Assembly (NCBI GenBank): GCA_033032865.1
Contig: JAWHQI010000064.1
Coordinates: forward strand, 7,688,001 to 7,752,000
Origin: Dactylorhiza incarnata
Lineage: Eukaryota; Streptophyta; Magnoliopsida; Asparagales; Orchidaceae
Direction of reading: 5' to 3'
Length of the DNA: 64,000 nt
Part shown: piece after piece, positions 1-11,415 of the stretch
Numbering within the stretch: position 1 is the first letter of the stretch
Layout of the letters: each line of letters opens with the position of its first letter
The notes under the pieces: model-generated
What the model was told of the DNA's origin: nothing
Databases searched by the model: none
What the model saw: only the letters and a program-made list of their open reading frames with translations
Program-made: the position numbers and the translations under genes

Positions 1-23
1 AAACGGTTTCACAACCGGGAATA

Positions 24-1578
24 ATGGCGCATAATGATCATGCTTTCGCTGACGGTCAAGGGATTAGTAGACCTCCACTATTTACCGGAACTGACTATAA
101 TTATTGGAAAACTAGAATGCGTTGTTTTTTAACTGCTTTAGATAATGACGTTTGGGGATGGTAGAACAGTGTTACTCTCCACCAACATTTGTTGTTGGAG
201 AAGTCACTATGGAAAAACCTAGAGATAGATGGGATGACAATGATAAGTTGAGATGTAAGAATAACGCTAAAGTAATGAATGCGTTATTTTGTGATTTGGA
301 TAGAACGGAATTTAATAGAACTTGTGCTTGCGAAACAGCTTATGAAATATGGAATTTATTAGAAATTACTCATGAAGGTACTTCGTAGGTTAAGGATTCA
401 AAGCTCTTCCAACATGAATCCGAGTATGAGAAATTCTGGATGGAGGCGGATGAAGACGTAGATTCAATGTACACAAGGTTCACCAAGATCGTCAATGACT
501 CAAAAGTACTTGGAAAGGTGTTCTCCAACGGCGACTTGGTGAGAATAATTTTAAGGTCTCTCCCTCCAAAGTTCAATCCAAAGGTGACGGCTATCTCAGA
601 GTCGCACGATTTGAAGAAGCTCCAAATTGAGAGCCTCATTGGGAACCTAAAGACCCATGAGATTGAACTCAAAATTCAACAACAAGTGTACAACTTGGAG
701 CCAAAGAAGAAGGGTTTGGCCTTAAAGTCAAAAAAGGAGGCAAATGGAGATGATGATGAAGAGGACGAGGAGAGCCTTTTTGTGAAGAAGATCAAAAGGT
801 TCATGAAGAATCCGGAAAGGAGAAACACCTTCCGGAATATTTCATCAAAAAGGGATCTTCATCGAAGGAAGAGAGAGGTAGCGACGAGGACGATGATGAA
901 CGATCACCACCGGAGTGCTACCATTGTAGAAAGACCGAACATATTCGGAGCCAGTGCCCAAAATATCTGAAAGAGCGTAAAAAAGGGCACAAGGGAAAAG
1001 AGAAGAAGAAGGTCCTAAAAGCGGCTACATGGGATGACTCCTCCTCTGAGGATTCAAGCGACTCATCCACTAGCGATGAAGAAGAGGCAAATATGTGCGT
1101 TATGGGAAAAAGTGACAAGACATCCAAGGATGAAAGCAGTGTCCAAAGCGACACTGAGGTAACTCTCCCTACTTCTTATGATGATTAATATATTGAGTAT
1201 TTACAAACTTGCAAATTCTTTGATAAAAGTTTAAAAGATATTGATCTTCTAAATTCTGGAAATAAACTTTTCTTAAAAGAAAACAATAAATTATCTAAAC
1301 AATTAGGGAAAGAAAAGGTATCTTGCCAAGAGTGCAATCACTCCTTGGCAAGAGTGAAAGAACTTGAAGAAGATCTTTCTAAATCCCACTCCACTATTGA
1401 ACTTCTTACTAAGGAGAAGGGGGATTTAGAAAGAACTTTAAAAACCTCTCTTTCTCAAATAGAGGATGGGAAGAAGAGTTTTGCGAATCAGTGCGTTATG
1501 TTAGTAACGGAAAACACCGCTCTCAAAGCTCGTATTCATGATTTAATTTTGACTATTAAGAAGTTTGGAGTTGGGTAA
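24..1578 (+). pseudogene. Sirevirus gag pseudogene (capsid, zinc knuckle, coiled coil)
   Basis: The ATG at 24 starts a copia gag: the N-terminus has the typical FTGTDYNYWKTRM stretch, where the family packages element RNA into cytoplasmic particles. A TAG at 162-164 breaks the frame, and another follows near 386-388. The capsid region continues at 389-970. A frameshift then puts the zinc knuckle CYHCRKTEHIRSQC (CX2CX4HX4C, about 917-958) in another frame, followed by a Lys/Ser/Asp-rich tail. From about 1200 to 1578 a Leu/Lys/Glu-rich segment (LARVKELEEDLSKSHSTIE and onward) looks like a coiled coil, common in the long Sirevirus gag. The multiple breaks make this a pseudogene. The lineage assignment is an inference from architecture. 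Confidence 0.88.
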
Positions 1579-1590
1579 AGATCTCTGGAC

Positions 1591-2458
1591 ATGATCCTGG
1601 CCAACCAATGCCATGGAAGTGCCAAATATGGCCTTGGATATGGTTCTGGAAGCTATTGCCAGGCGTTAACTCCTAACGCCAGCGTTAGCTATAATTCCAG
1701 AAACATTAATTTTCTTAATAATAAATCCAAAGACTCAAATGTTACCTCATTTTTCAACAAGAGTTTATCTAAAATTCCAAAAAGGGTCTCATCCCCTTTT
1801 ATATCGTATGCCAAATGTTATTTATTTGGACACACCTCGAACTCTTGTAGAAAAAAGGGTCATAGTGTTATAAAGCAAATCTGGGCGCCTAAGGTTTCCA
1901 CCTATTCTATGGGAGGAACCTCTTGGGTATCCGGATCTTTACTCTCATCTCCTTTTTAGGTATGTTGGCAGGATAAGGATAAACATGACGGGTGGTATTT
2001 GGACTCGGGTTGCTCCAAACACATGATGGGAAACAAAGCAAAGTTCCTTAGCCTTGAGATGAAGAAAGGAGGGATGGTGACATTTGATGACAAAGGAAAA
2101 GGATCATGGGCATCGGGACAGTGGGTAACGATTCTTTTTCAATCTCAAATGTTTTATTTGTAGATGGATTAAAACATAATTTAATTTCAATTAATCAATT
2201 ATGTGATATAGACTTAAATGTATTATTTGAATCATCTACAAATCTTTGCAAAATAATAAATTCTAAAACAAATGATGTCGTACTCACTGCACATAGGATG
2301 CATAATGTTTATATGTTTACTTTTAATGATCTTTCAAATTCTTCTTTAAAATGTTTTATTTCTAAAAATGGAGAATTAGAACTTTGGCATAGACGTCTTG
2401 GTCACTCTAGCACCAAGCTTATTTTGAAATTATCAAAAGATAAATTAATTAAGGGATT
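1591..2458 (+). pseudogene. Copia protease and pre-integrase region (5' half of pol)
   Basis: A degenerate second knuckle-like stretch (CYLFGHTSNSC) near 1814 is followed, after a TAG near 1957, by the aspartic protease motif WYLDSGCSKHMMG at about 1990. The frame then shifts near 2100. The GAG-pre-integrase domain with VDGLKHNLISINQL and LWHRRLGHSS occupies about 2106-2458. The ORF is cut after the codons for KLIKG by the Athila-1 LTR. The reading resumes at 13170 after the duplicated 5-bp target GGATT. The protease would have matured the polyprotein in the virus-like particle. Confidence 0.88.
2454..2458. repeat. Target site duplication GGATT (left copy, Athila-1)
   Basis: GGATT directly precedes the LTR at 2459 and recurs at 13170-13174 directly after the other LTR. 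A 5-bp duplication is the expected footprint of a retroviral-type integrase and fixes both element ends. Confidence 0.95.
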
Positions 2459-4211
2459 TGATATAGATTTTTGCGGTTTTGAAATTTTAGTGAAGGGTTG
2501 AGATTTTCTCCAAAACTATATCCGATAAAGGCAAGTGTACCTTATCGTCTATAGTATAGGATATTAAGAAATACCAAGGTCGTATTCCACGGGGCGCGTT
2601 GATTACTTCTACTTTGAGGAAAGTCATTATTATCTTATCTAATGATATTTTGGGGTTTTGGTTCTTAGCTAAAAAAAGAGAAATTGCAAGCTAAATTAAG
2701 GGTTTAGATGATGATAAAAGAGGCTAGTACTCAATCAAAAGTCACCTTGGAGTGAGAAAAGACAAGTAAAAAGAAATTAAATCTAATTCCGTTTAAATTG
2801 AACTACTTGACCGTGGAGGTTCCCGAAGCTCGAACATGCCTCTCTCGAGGTTAATGCCCAACTAAGATTAGGAAAAATCAACCGGACTCTCGTCCTATAA
2901 TCGATTACCTAAAACTTGCTTTACGAGGTGAACCCCACTATTGGATTTGACTCCAATCCGGGAGATTTACGTCATCCTCTCTCGAGGGGTGCGTGCAACT
3001 CTCTTTACCCTTGAGTGATCGATTCATACTTTGAGCCTCTCGGCTAACTAAATATGAAAACTTAAGCGAAAACCATATATCGAAAGTATGGCCTCACTAA
3101 TTAAAAATCAAGGATAATTCAAGTGTTTATAAAAACGGAAAAAGAAAACTTTAGAAAATCATAACTTGTCTAACTCATCCTCGGATCATTTTGATCGAGT
3201 ACTAATGAGGATTAGTTAATCATGGTGGAGGGGGAAGAGGAAGAAAAATAAAAATGCATATTAAGAAATTTTAGCTAAGGAGGAGACAAAATAAAGAGAA
3301 CAAACTATTTTTTTTATTTAAATGAAAAACTATTACAAGACTTAAGAAAGGAAATTGCAAGCTAGGAAAAACAAGATTACAAGCTTAAACTAGACTATTG
3401 CACTAAAGGAAAGCTAATACATTGCATTAGAAAAGGAAGAGAGCATGAAAATAAAGAGACATGAACATGAACATGAAAAAGGAAAACTACTCAAGATTGG
3501 CTCCAGCAGCACCTTCCCCACTCCAAAATTCTGAACCTTGAACTCAAGGAGAGCCTCTGAATTTATAGGCAAAAATTTCATGTTACACGCCCTCGGTCAC
3601 GGGCGTGACCTAGGGCGTGTAATCTCTGCAGCATCGGATCCGGTCGCGGCGTGGGCTTGGCGTGACGGCGGGAGAAAATCGCACATGTCACGGGCGTGAC
3701 AATTGGGTCACGGGCGTGACTCAGGACGGCTTCATTTAATGCGGCATGGGCTAGCCAGACGGCGCGGCGGCGTGCTTGGATCACGCGGGAAGGTCACGGG
3801 CGTGACTTTGGGTCACGGGCGTGACTCAAGTTGACTTCTCAACGGCAGCTTCTCGTCTCGACGGCGGCTCCACGTGGCAGATGCTAAAATTACACGCCCC
3901 CGGTCACGGGCGTGACTTTGGGTCACGGGCGTGACCTGGGGCGTGACTGGGTGTGGACTAGCTCAACAGCACGGCTGCGACTCTGGACTGATCTTCAGGT
4001 TACACGCCCTTGGTCACGGGCGTGACCGAGGGCGTGACATGTGATTTTTCCCGATTTGTCCCAGAAATCTGCAAATATTAAAATTAGGCTAAGTTAGAAT
4101 CAAAATTACAAAAAGAACTACTTATAACCTAAAATTGACATAAAAAGGAAAATTCATATTAAATAATTACAAAATTTTCTATTAAAAACTTATATAAAAA
4201 CTACTTTATCA
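2459..4211 (-). repeat. Athila-1 3' LTR (left copy)
   Basis: A 1,753-bp direct repeat of 11416-13169. In element sense it begins TGATAAAGTAG at 4211 and ends ATATCA at 2459. A minus-strand TATA-like CTATAAATT lies near 3565. Between about 3590 and 4040 it holds eight copies of the near-palindrome GTCACGGGCGTGAC, a local GC-rich island in an otherwise AT-rich LTR. Confidence 0.95.
3590..4040. repeat. Palindrome cluster GTCACGGGCGTGAC in Athila-1 3' LTR
   Basis: Eight copies of TCACGGGCGTGA occur at about 3596, 3697, 3716, 3793, 3812, 3903, 3922 and 4014, several as close pairs separated by TTTGG or AATTGG. Each can fold as a GTCACG/CGTGAC hairpin. The same cluster is at 12541-12990 in the other LTR. 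It lies close to and mostly downstream, in element sense upstream, of the LTR TATA-like site. Function unknown. Confidence 0.85.
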
Positions 4212-4232
4212 AATACCCCCATACTTGAGGTT
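4212..4232 (-). promoter_or_regulatory. Polypurine tract of Athila-1
   Basis: On the minus strand a purine-rich AAGTATGGGGGTATT abuts the first base of the 3' LTR. This is where the family primes plus-strand DNA synthesis. Confidence 0.85.
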
Positions 4233-5548
4233 TTGCTATTCCAGAGCAAAAGTGTGAGACATAATTTATAAGACATCCTTAAAAAAAATTTTAATTTAAA
4301 ACTAAAATTTCATTTAACCAAAAGTTAAGTTAAGAGTAAATTCAAGGGGGAGTTAAGTCCTAAATTATGATGATGATTTGAAAAGAGGGAAAAATGTTTA
4401 GGCAATAACTTCTCAAGAAAATTAAGTAGTTTGACAAAATTGTAGAAATTATAAAACTAAATTAAATTAAAATTATAAGAACTCTATCTTAAAAGAATCT
4501 TAAGGAAAAGTAAATTACTAAATATTGCTCTCTCCATAATTTTCAACTAAAACTAGAACAATGATAATTGGCTAAGGGTGATTTCATAGAATTTGGCATA
4601 AGAAGAGAAATTTTTGAATGGAGGAAATGGAATTTATCATGAAATTTCCTTCTTTTTTTTTCTCTTCTAATAAAAACCCAAAATGTATATGGTTTAGGAG
4701 TAATGAATTTTATCCTCTTACTCCATGCCATATAATCTTTTCAAATATTTTGGGTGCATATGTTTTAGGGAATAATGAATTTTATCCTCTTATTCCCATG
4801 ACATATGATCTTTTAATACACATTTTTTTTTATGCCATCAAAGGGGGTAGGGTAGGGGAAAAATAAATCTAGCTAGTTTTAAATCATATTGAGAGCAAAT
4901 TCTAGTAAAATTAAAATTCCTTAGATCTAAGAAGTTAGAAGAAAGTATAATTGAAATCTAAAGAGGTTTAGGAAATTTACTACAAAATGAAGCCATTTAA
5001 AAATAAAAAGAGAAGTCATGCTAACAAAATTCTCTAATCAATTTAAAATCATAAGATGATTCTTAAATCAAGATTACCTCAAATTTAAAATTAACAAACT
5101 ATGATAAGCAAAATTTTAGCCAATTAAAAACTTAAACATGCTTATAAACATTCTCAACTAGATTTCTAAGAAATCACAAAAACAACAAGGAGGGAAATAA
5201 GAATTTTTTGAATTTTTGATATTATCTTTTTTTTTTGAATTTTTCTCATTAAAAACTATTTACAAAGAAAGGAAACTAGATTTAAAACTTAACAAATTTT
5301 TTTTTGCAAGTCTTGGACTTCCCAAGGGCTACCCGGTGAAGGGTTCGCAAGGTACTAGGAGGTGTGATGGGATAAAATCCCAAACGTCCCTTTCCAAGAT
5401 TTAAATTTTTCTGTTTTCTATTTTTTTTGAGTTTTGGGTTTTACAAGTGCTAAAAATAGAAGAAAAACATAAGAAAAAATATATTTTTTTTTTTTTGAAA
5501 ATTTTCTAATTTAACAACTATTTACAAGAATTTACAAAGGGTTATTTA

Positions 5549-5592
5549 CACCCCCATACTTAAAGTTAAACATTGTCCCCAATGTTTAAAAA
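5549..5592 (-). promoter_or_regulatory. Internal second PPT-like tract with hairpin
   Basis: On the minus strand a perfect 10-bp inverted repeat (loop GGGA) sits just upstream of AAGTATGGGGGTGT. This copies the arrangement at the real PPT 1.3 kb away. It may act as an additional plus-strand start or be a leftover duplication. No experiment is implied. Confidence 0.55.
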
Positions 5593-5815
5593 TAAGTATG
5601 AAGTAGGAAAAGATAAAAAAAATGCAAAAACGAAAGAAGAGAAGGAAAAAGGGCTTCCCTGATTTTTTTTTTGAAGCTTTTGTGGGGAAGCCGCGATTAC
5701 CTGCAAAAGTTGTTAAAGAAGAAAAGAAAAGACAAGAGAAAATAACAAAAGATAACTTTGGGGTGCCTCCCAAAAGCGCTTTGTTTAAGGTCGCGTAGCT
5801 TGACCCACTTGCCGA

Positions 5816-8800
5816 TTATGTTATATGATGAAGAAAAATCGCATCACTCTTGTCATTAGGTACGTCTCCCGGAAGATACAATTTAAGGCGGTGCCCGTTA
5901 ACTTTGAAGGAGCCTTTTTCCGGGTGGGAAATTAGGATTGTCCCATAGGACCAAACCTCTTTAACAATAAAGGGTCCGGACCATCGGGATTTTAATTTTC
6001 CCGGAAAGAGGCGAAGGCGAGAATTATAAAGGAGGACGAGATCTCCCGGCGAAAAAGTTTTCGGAAATTTTATATGTTTATCGTGATAAAACTTTGTTCG
6101 CTCCTTATATAATTTATTGCTCTCATACGCATTCGCTCGCCATTCATCTAACTCGTTTATTTATTCATCTAACTCGTTTATTTGAAACTTCCTTTGTTCA
6201 CCCGCTAAAGTGGAATCGAGATTTAAAAATTTAAGCGCCCAAAATGCGCGGTGTTCTAATTCGACCGGAAGGTGGCAAGCCTTGCCATAGACCATTCGAT
6301 ATGGTGTACAACCGATAGCGGTCTTGTACGCCGTACGATAGGCCCAAAGCGCGTCATCGAGCTTTATTGCCCAATCCTTCCGATTAATAGAAACCGTTTT
6401 CTCTAAAATTCGCTTTAATTCTCGATTAACCACTTCGACTTGGCCGCTCGTTTGTGGGTGATATGCAGTGGATAGTTTGTGCGTGACACCATATTTTGCT
6501 AAAGTTTTTGTGAATTGAGTATTGCAAAAATGGGTGCCCCGATCACTCACAATAGCGCGCGGAGTGCCAAATCGAGAAAATAATTTTTTTTAAAAGTTAA
6601 CGACGACTCGCGCATCGTTGGTGGGGAGAGCTTGCGCTTCCGCCCACCTTGACACGTAGTCGACCGCCACTAGAATATACTTATTTGAAAATGAAGGAGG
6701 GAGAGGACCAACGAAATCAATGCCCCAAAGATCGAAAATCTCGCATTCTAAGAAAATATTTTGGGGCATCTCATCCCGGCGAGAGATGTTGCCCGACCGC
6801 TGGCAGCTGTCGCAAGTACTCACAAGGGTGTGAGCATCTTTGAAGAGCGTGGGCCAATAAAAGCCTGCCTCCAGCGCCTTCCTCGCGGTTCGGTTCGAAT
6901 GATAATGACCACCGGATGGTCCCTCGTGACAATGTCGTAAAATTTTAAGACCCTCCTCACTCGAGACGCATCGTCTCACCACTTGGTCTGCGCATACACG
7001 GAATAAAAAGGGGTCCTCCCAAAAATAATTCTTTAAATCAGAAAAGAATTTCTTCTTTTTCTGACTCGAGAATTCTTTTGGCAAGACCCGGGCTACTAAA
7101 TAGTTAGCCAGATCTGCAAACCAGGGGGTAGACGACGTATTAATATCTTCGAGAGCGAGGAGGCGCTCTTCGGGAAATTTATCATCGATGTCAGATTCTA
7201 TCAAAACTTCCGAGGCGGGGTTTTCTAAAAGGGAGAGATGATCGGCCGCCAAGTTTTCGGCTCCTCTTTTGTCCCGGATCTCTAAGTCAAACTCCTGCAA
7301 GAGGAGGATCCATCGCAAAAGACGAGGCTTGGCGTCCGATTTGCTTAAAAGATACCTAAGTGCGGAGTGATCCGTGAAGACAATAACTTTTGAGAGGGTG
7401 ATATATGACCTAAACTTATCGAAGGCAAAAACGATCGCTAGAAGCTCCTTTTCGGTTGTGGTGTAATTCGCTTGTGCCGACGTGAGTGTTTTGCTCGCAT
7501 AATAAATAGGGTGGAAATACTTACTCACCCGTTGGCCTAAAACGGCACCAACCGCGATGTCACTCGCGTCGCACATGATTTCAAAAGGAAGCGACCAATC
7601 CGCCGCGACTAGAATCGGGGAGTTTATAAGTTTCTCTTTGATGAGTTTAAAAGCCAAATGGCATTCATCGCTAAAAATAAACGAGGATTCTTTTTCAAGA
7701 AGGTGGGTTAACGGCTTTGTGATTTTTGAAAAATTCTGTATAAAGCGCCGATAAAACCCCGCGTGGCCTAGGAAACTACGAATAGCTTTTACGTTTGTTG
7801 GAGGGGGAAGTTTTTCAATCACTTCGATCTTGGCCTTATCGACCTCGATCCCCATGCCCGAAATTTTATGACCAAGGACTAGCCCTTCCTTGACCATAAA
7901 ATGGCATTTCTCCCAATTAAGTGCTAAATTCGTTTCCTCGCATCGCTGCAACACGCGCTCAAGATTTTTTAAACAATTTTTAAATGAATTTCCGAACACG
8001 GAAAAGTCGTCCATAAACACTTCCATCACCTCCTCTACTAACTCGTCAAATATTGCCAGCATACATCTTTGGAATGTAGCTGGCGCATTACAAAGACCAA
8101 ATGGCATCCTTCGATAAGCGAAGGTGCCAAAGGGACAAGTGAAAGTGGTTTTCTCTTGGTCGTCGGGCGAAATCGGTATTTGAAAATATCCCGACAAACC
8201 ATCGAGAAAACAGTAGTAGGAGTGACCTGAAAGGCGCTCTAAAATTTGATCGATGAATGGTAGGGGGAAGTGATCCTTACGGGTGGCATCATTTAGTTTT
8301 CGGTAATCGATGCACATCCGCCAACCCGTAACAGTACGGGTTGGGATCAACTCGTTATTCTCATTAGCAACTACCGTAATGCCACCTTTCTTTGGTACGA
8401 CTTGTACTGGGCTAACCCAAGTACTATCCGATATCGGGTAGATAATTCCCGCGTCCAATAGTTTGATCACTTCGGCCTTAACGACTTCTTTCATGTTAGG
8501 GTTTAGCCGTCGTTGAGGCTGGACCGAATTTCGGGAATTATCTTCGAGGAAGATTTTATGAGTGCAGAAGGAAGGGTTTATACCCTTTATATCCGAAATT
8601 TGCCACGCAATTGCGTGGAGGTGCTTTCTTAAGACAATAGCCAACTCGGAAATTTCTGAGTTGCTAAGTTCGGATGAAACGATGACGGGTAGCTTCGACT
8701 CTTTTTCTAAAAATAAATACTTAAGGTGAGGGGGAAGTTGCTTTAGTTCCAAAACGGGTGGCTCTTCATAAGATGTTTTGATTTTTAATTTTTCTAAAAA

Positions 8801-11125
8801 TAGTGGTTCGGGTGGTGTGAAACGAGTGTCTTCTTCTTCTTCCAGACAAAAGAGCTCGGCGAACTCGGACTCGTGACTCGAGGTGGAGACTAACTCGGGA
8901 GGGGAATCGAATTCCCAACACTCTTCCAGGTAAAAACATGAATCGTCGTTTTCTAATGTGTTCCGCATCGAGGAATTTATGCCGAAAGAAACTTCATCAT
9001 CTCCAACCCGAAGGAGGAGCTTTCCGTTACTTACGTCAATAATGGCGCGGGAGGTGGCAAGGAAGGGGCGGCCGAGTATGAGGGGTACTTCGGCATCCTC
9101 TTCGATGTCAAGAATGACAAAGTCCACCGGGAAGATGAACTTGTCGACCTTGACGAGCACGTCCTCCACTATTCCTACCGGATATTTTAAAGAGCGATCC
9201 GCTAATTGAATACTCATTCGAGTGGGGCTTGGATTTCCTAGACCTAGTTTCTTAAATAATGAAAAAGGCATGAGATTGATACTTGCTCTCAGATCCGCTA
9301 AAGCGTGTTTTACTAACGAAGTGCCAAATAAACACGGGATGGAAAACCGTCCCGGGTCATTCACTTTTGTAGGCAATTTGTTGAGTACAACCGCGGAGCA
9401 TTCTGCGTTCAAAGAAATATGCGAAATATCTTCTAATTTTTTCTTATTGGAGAGCAACTCCTTAAGATATTTCGCATATTTAGGCATTTGAGAGATAGCC
9501 TCGCAGAAGGGTACATTAATGTGGATTTGCTTTAAAATATCTAAAAACTTTTTATAATTCTTTTCGGCGCTCTCGCTTTTAAACTTAGATGGATACGGAA
9601 CATTAGAAGTAGAAGCGCGCGGAGCTAACGTAGTAGGTAAAATTGAAGATAAAATAGGAGGAGGAGGAGGAGAGGAAGTTACCATGGGTTCGTCCTGCTT
9701 AGAAGCCACCTCCTTCCCGCTTCGGAGTGTAATCGCGTTTGCGCTCTCCCTTGGGTTGGGCTCCGTGTTTCCCGGAAGGGCTCCTTGCGGTCGCTCGGAG
9801 ATTATCTTTGCTAGCTGGCCCACTTGGTTCTCTAAATTTTTGATTGATCCGGTGAGGTTCCGGATGTTCGCTTCATTTGTAGCAACATATTTTGCAAAAA
9901 CCTCTTCAAGCGGAGAGGGTTTTTGCTGTTGCGGTGGAAAACCGGGTGGATTAAAATTTTGAGGGGGAGTTAAATTGAGAAGTTGATTTGGAGGTTGATT
10001 TAAATTTAAGGGACGCTGAGCATTTCCTTGATTGCTCCATGAGAAGTTCGGATGATTCCTATAACCCGCATTGTAGGTGTTATTATACGGAGCGGTGTTC
10101 GGGTTATAGGAAGGCCGAGGTGGATTTCCCATGTAATCAACTTGCTCTTCAAGTAAAATATTATTAGCCCAAGGAGGAGTGGCGGAGGAAGCAGACATCT
10201 CCGCCACTTGCTTTGTTAAGCGCTCAACTTGTAAAGCCAAATTTGCGTTAGCGTCTATTTCAAAAATTCCGGCCGGCTTATTAGGCCGCGCTCGGGGCAT
10301 GTTCCATTGATACGCATTTGTGGCCATCTCTTCGAAAAGCTCTTGAGCGGCGATCGGGGTTTTGTTATTTAATGTCCCCCCGGCGGCCGCATCAATCATT
10401 TGCCTCGTTTGGAGATTTAAGCCATTATAAAATATTTGCACTTGTTGCCAAGTGGCAAGTGCGTGGTGAGGGCATCGACGCAAAAGCTCCTTGAAGCGCT
10501 CCCATGTATCATAGAGAGTCTCCGAGTCGATTTGCATGAACGATGCAATATCCGTGCGTAATTTAGCGGTCTTTGAAGGCGGGAAATATTTATTAAGAAA
10601 TTTTTCCGCCATTTCGGCCCATGTAGTGATGGATCCCCTTGGTAGGGAGCCCAGCCACTGCTTGGCCTTAGACCGCAGAGAGAAAGGAAAAAGACGTAAT
10701 CGAATGGCATCATCGGTGACGCCATTGATCTTAAAAGTGTCGCAAATTTCAAGAAAGTAAGAGATATGTGAATTTGGATCCTCGTCCGGTTGACCATCAA
10801 AGGTCACCGATTGTTGCACCATTTGTATGATGCTGGACTTGATCTCAAAATTATTGTTCGCCACCGTGGGGCGAACAATACTCGATTGTGTGCCTTCCAA
10901 ATTCGGCCGCGCATAATAGGACATGGTCCGTTGCGCGTCCTCATTAGGGTTTGGCTCGTTAAGATTAGGAGGATTAAGATTATGATCCATATTTGCTGCG
11001 TTAGTGTCCCCGATTGACTCTTCAGATTCTACTTGATTTCCTTGATCACGAGAACGGCGGTGCCTCAAAAGGGTTCGCTCGATTTCCGGATCAAAAGGAA
11101 GAATCGAAGTGCTACCACGGGTCAT
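5816..11125 (-). pseudogene. Athila-1 gag-pol polyprotein, one frame with two internal stops
   Basis: ATG at 11125 to TAA at 5816-5818 is 1,769 codons in one frame. In order: Athila gag (DEDPNSHISYFLEIC, LRLFPFSLRSKAKQWL), aspartic protease near codon 615 (ADLRASINLM), RT (WRMCIDYRKLNDATR; FMDDFSVFG), RNase H (FEIMCDASDIAVGAVLG; TEKELLAIVFAFDKF), integrase (HH-CC finger ending CDSCQRSG; D in WGIDFVGP; D in [10 protein letters not shown] in [12 protein letters not shown]) and a C-terminal GDLVLLYNSRLRLFPGKL segment. Stops: TAA at 6590-6592 where relatives have Leu, and TAA at 6161-6163 made by a perfect 21-bp tandem duplication. The protease carries D-L-R where the family has D-L-G. It is probably inactive although very young. 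Confidence 0.93.
6144..6186 (-). repeat. 21-bp perfect tandem duplication that creates a stop in integrase
   Basis: Two adjacent copies of a 21-bp unit encode INELDE twice with a TAA at the junction. The duplication keeps the downstream frame, so the integrase C-terminus remains open after it. Confidence 0.9.
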
Positions 11126-11415
11126 ACACTAAAAAGAGAAGGAAAGAAGAAGAAAAAGAGAGAATATTTTTTTTGTTCTTTTTAGGCGGATTAAGTTAGT
11201 CTTGGACTTCCCAAGATCTACCCGGTGAAGGGTTTGCAAGGTACCAGAGGCTGTGATGGGAATTCAAGCCCAAAGCGTCCTTTCCAAGAATTTTAATTTC
11301 ACCCTTAAGATTTTCAAAAATAGAAAAACTAAAATAAAAACAACATGATAAAATTAATAGCTATCCTTGTTTCAAAATATCTACGCAAAATTCCCCGGCA
11401 ACAGCGCCAAAAACT
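11126..11415 (-). other. Athila-1 5' leader
   Basis: Untranslated leader between primer site and gag ATG. It contains the second copy (11199-11290) of the segment at 5310-5400. Both copies begin TCTTGGA and end TCCAAGA, complementary ends that could close a structure. Otherwise AT-rich with no ORF of note. Confidence 0.75.
11393..11409 (-). promoter_or_regulatory. Primer-binding site, tRNA-Asp type
   Basis: On the minus strand TGGCGCTGTTGCCGGGG starts 6 bases inside the 5' LTR. It matches the 3' end of plant tRNA-Asp with one mismatch (T for C). The tRNA primes minus-strand cDNA synthesis. Confidence 0.9.

Larger units (their letters stand above)
4212..5815 (-). other. Athila-1 3' UTR, no env-like gene
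   Basis: This AT-rich stretch lies between the pol stop and the 3' LTR. Directly at the LTR (4212-4232), the minus strand reads a PPT, AAGTATGGGGGTATT, preceded by a hairpin with arms TTTTGCT/AGCAAAA. A second PPT-like AAGTATGGGGGTGT at about 5550-5563 is again preceded by a hairpin, arms TTAAACATTG/CAATGTTTAA (about 5567-5590). An imperfect duplication containing AATGAATTTTATCCTCTTA occupies about 4700-4815. A 91-bp segment at 5310-5400 is repeated in the leader at 11199-11290. I see no credible coding sequence. Confidence 0.75.

Noticed and set aside
3578..3784. 68-codon ORF present identically at 3578-3784 and 12536-12742 on the minus strand
   Set aside because: It lies in the GC-rich palindrome cluster of both Athila-1 LTRs; the ORF follows from the repeats, has no domain, and the duplication is only the LTR pair.
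4543..5773. Possible env-like gene between Athila-1 pol and the 3' LTR
   Set aside because: ORFs here are short, low-complexity, in mixed orientation and lack transmembrane or envelope features.
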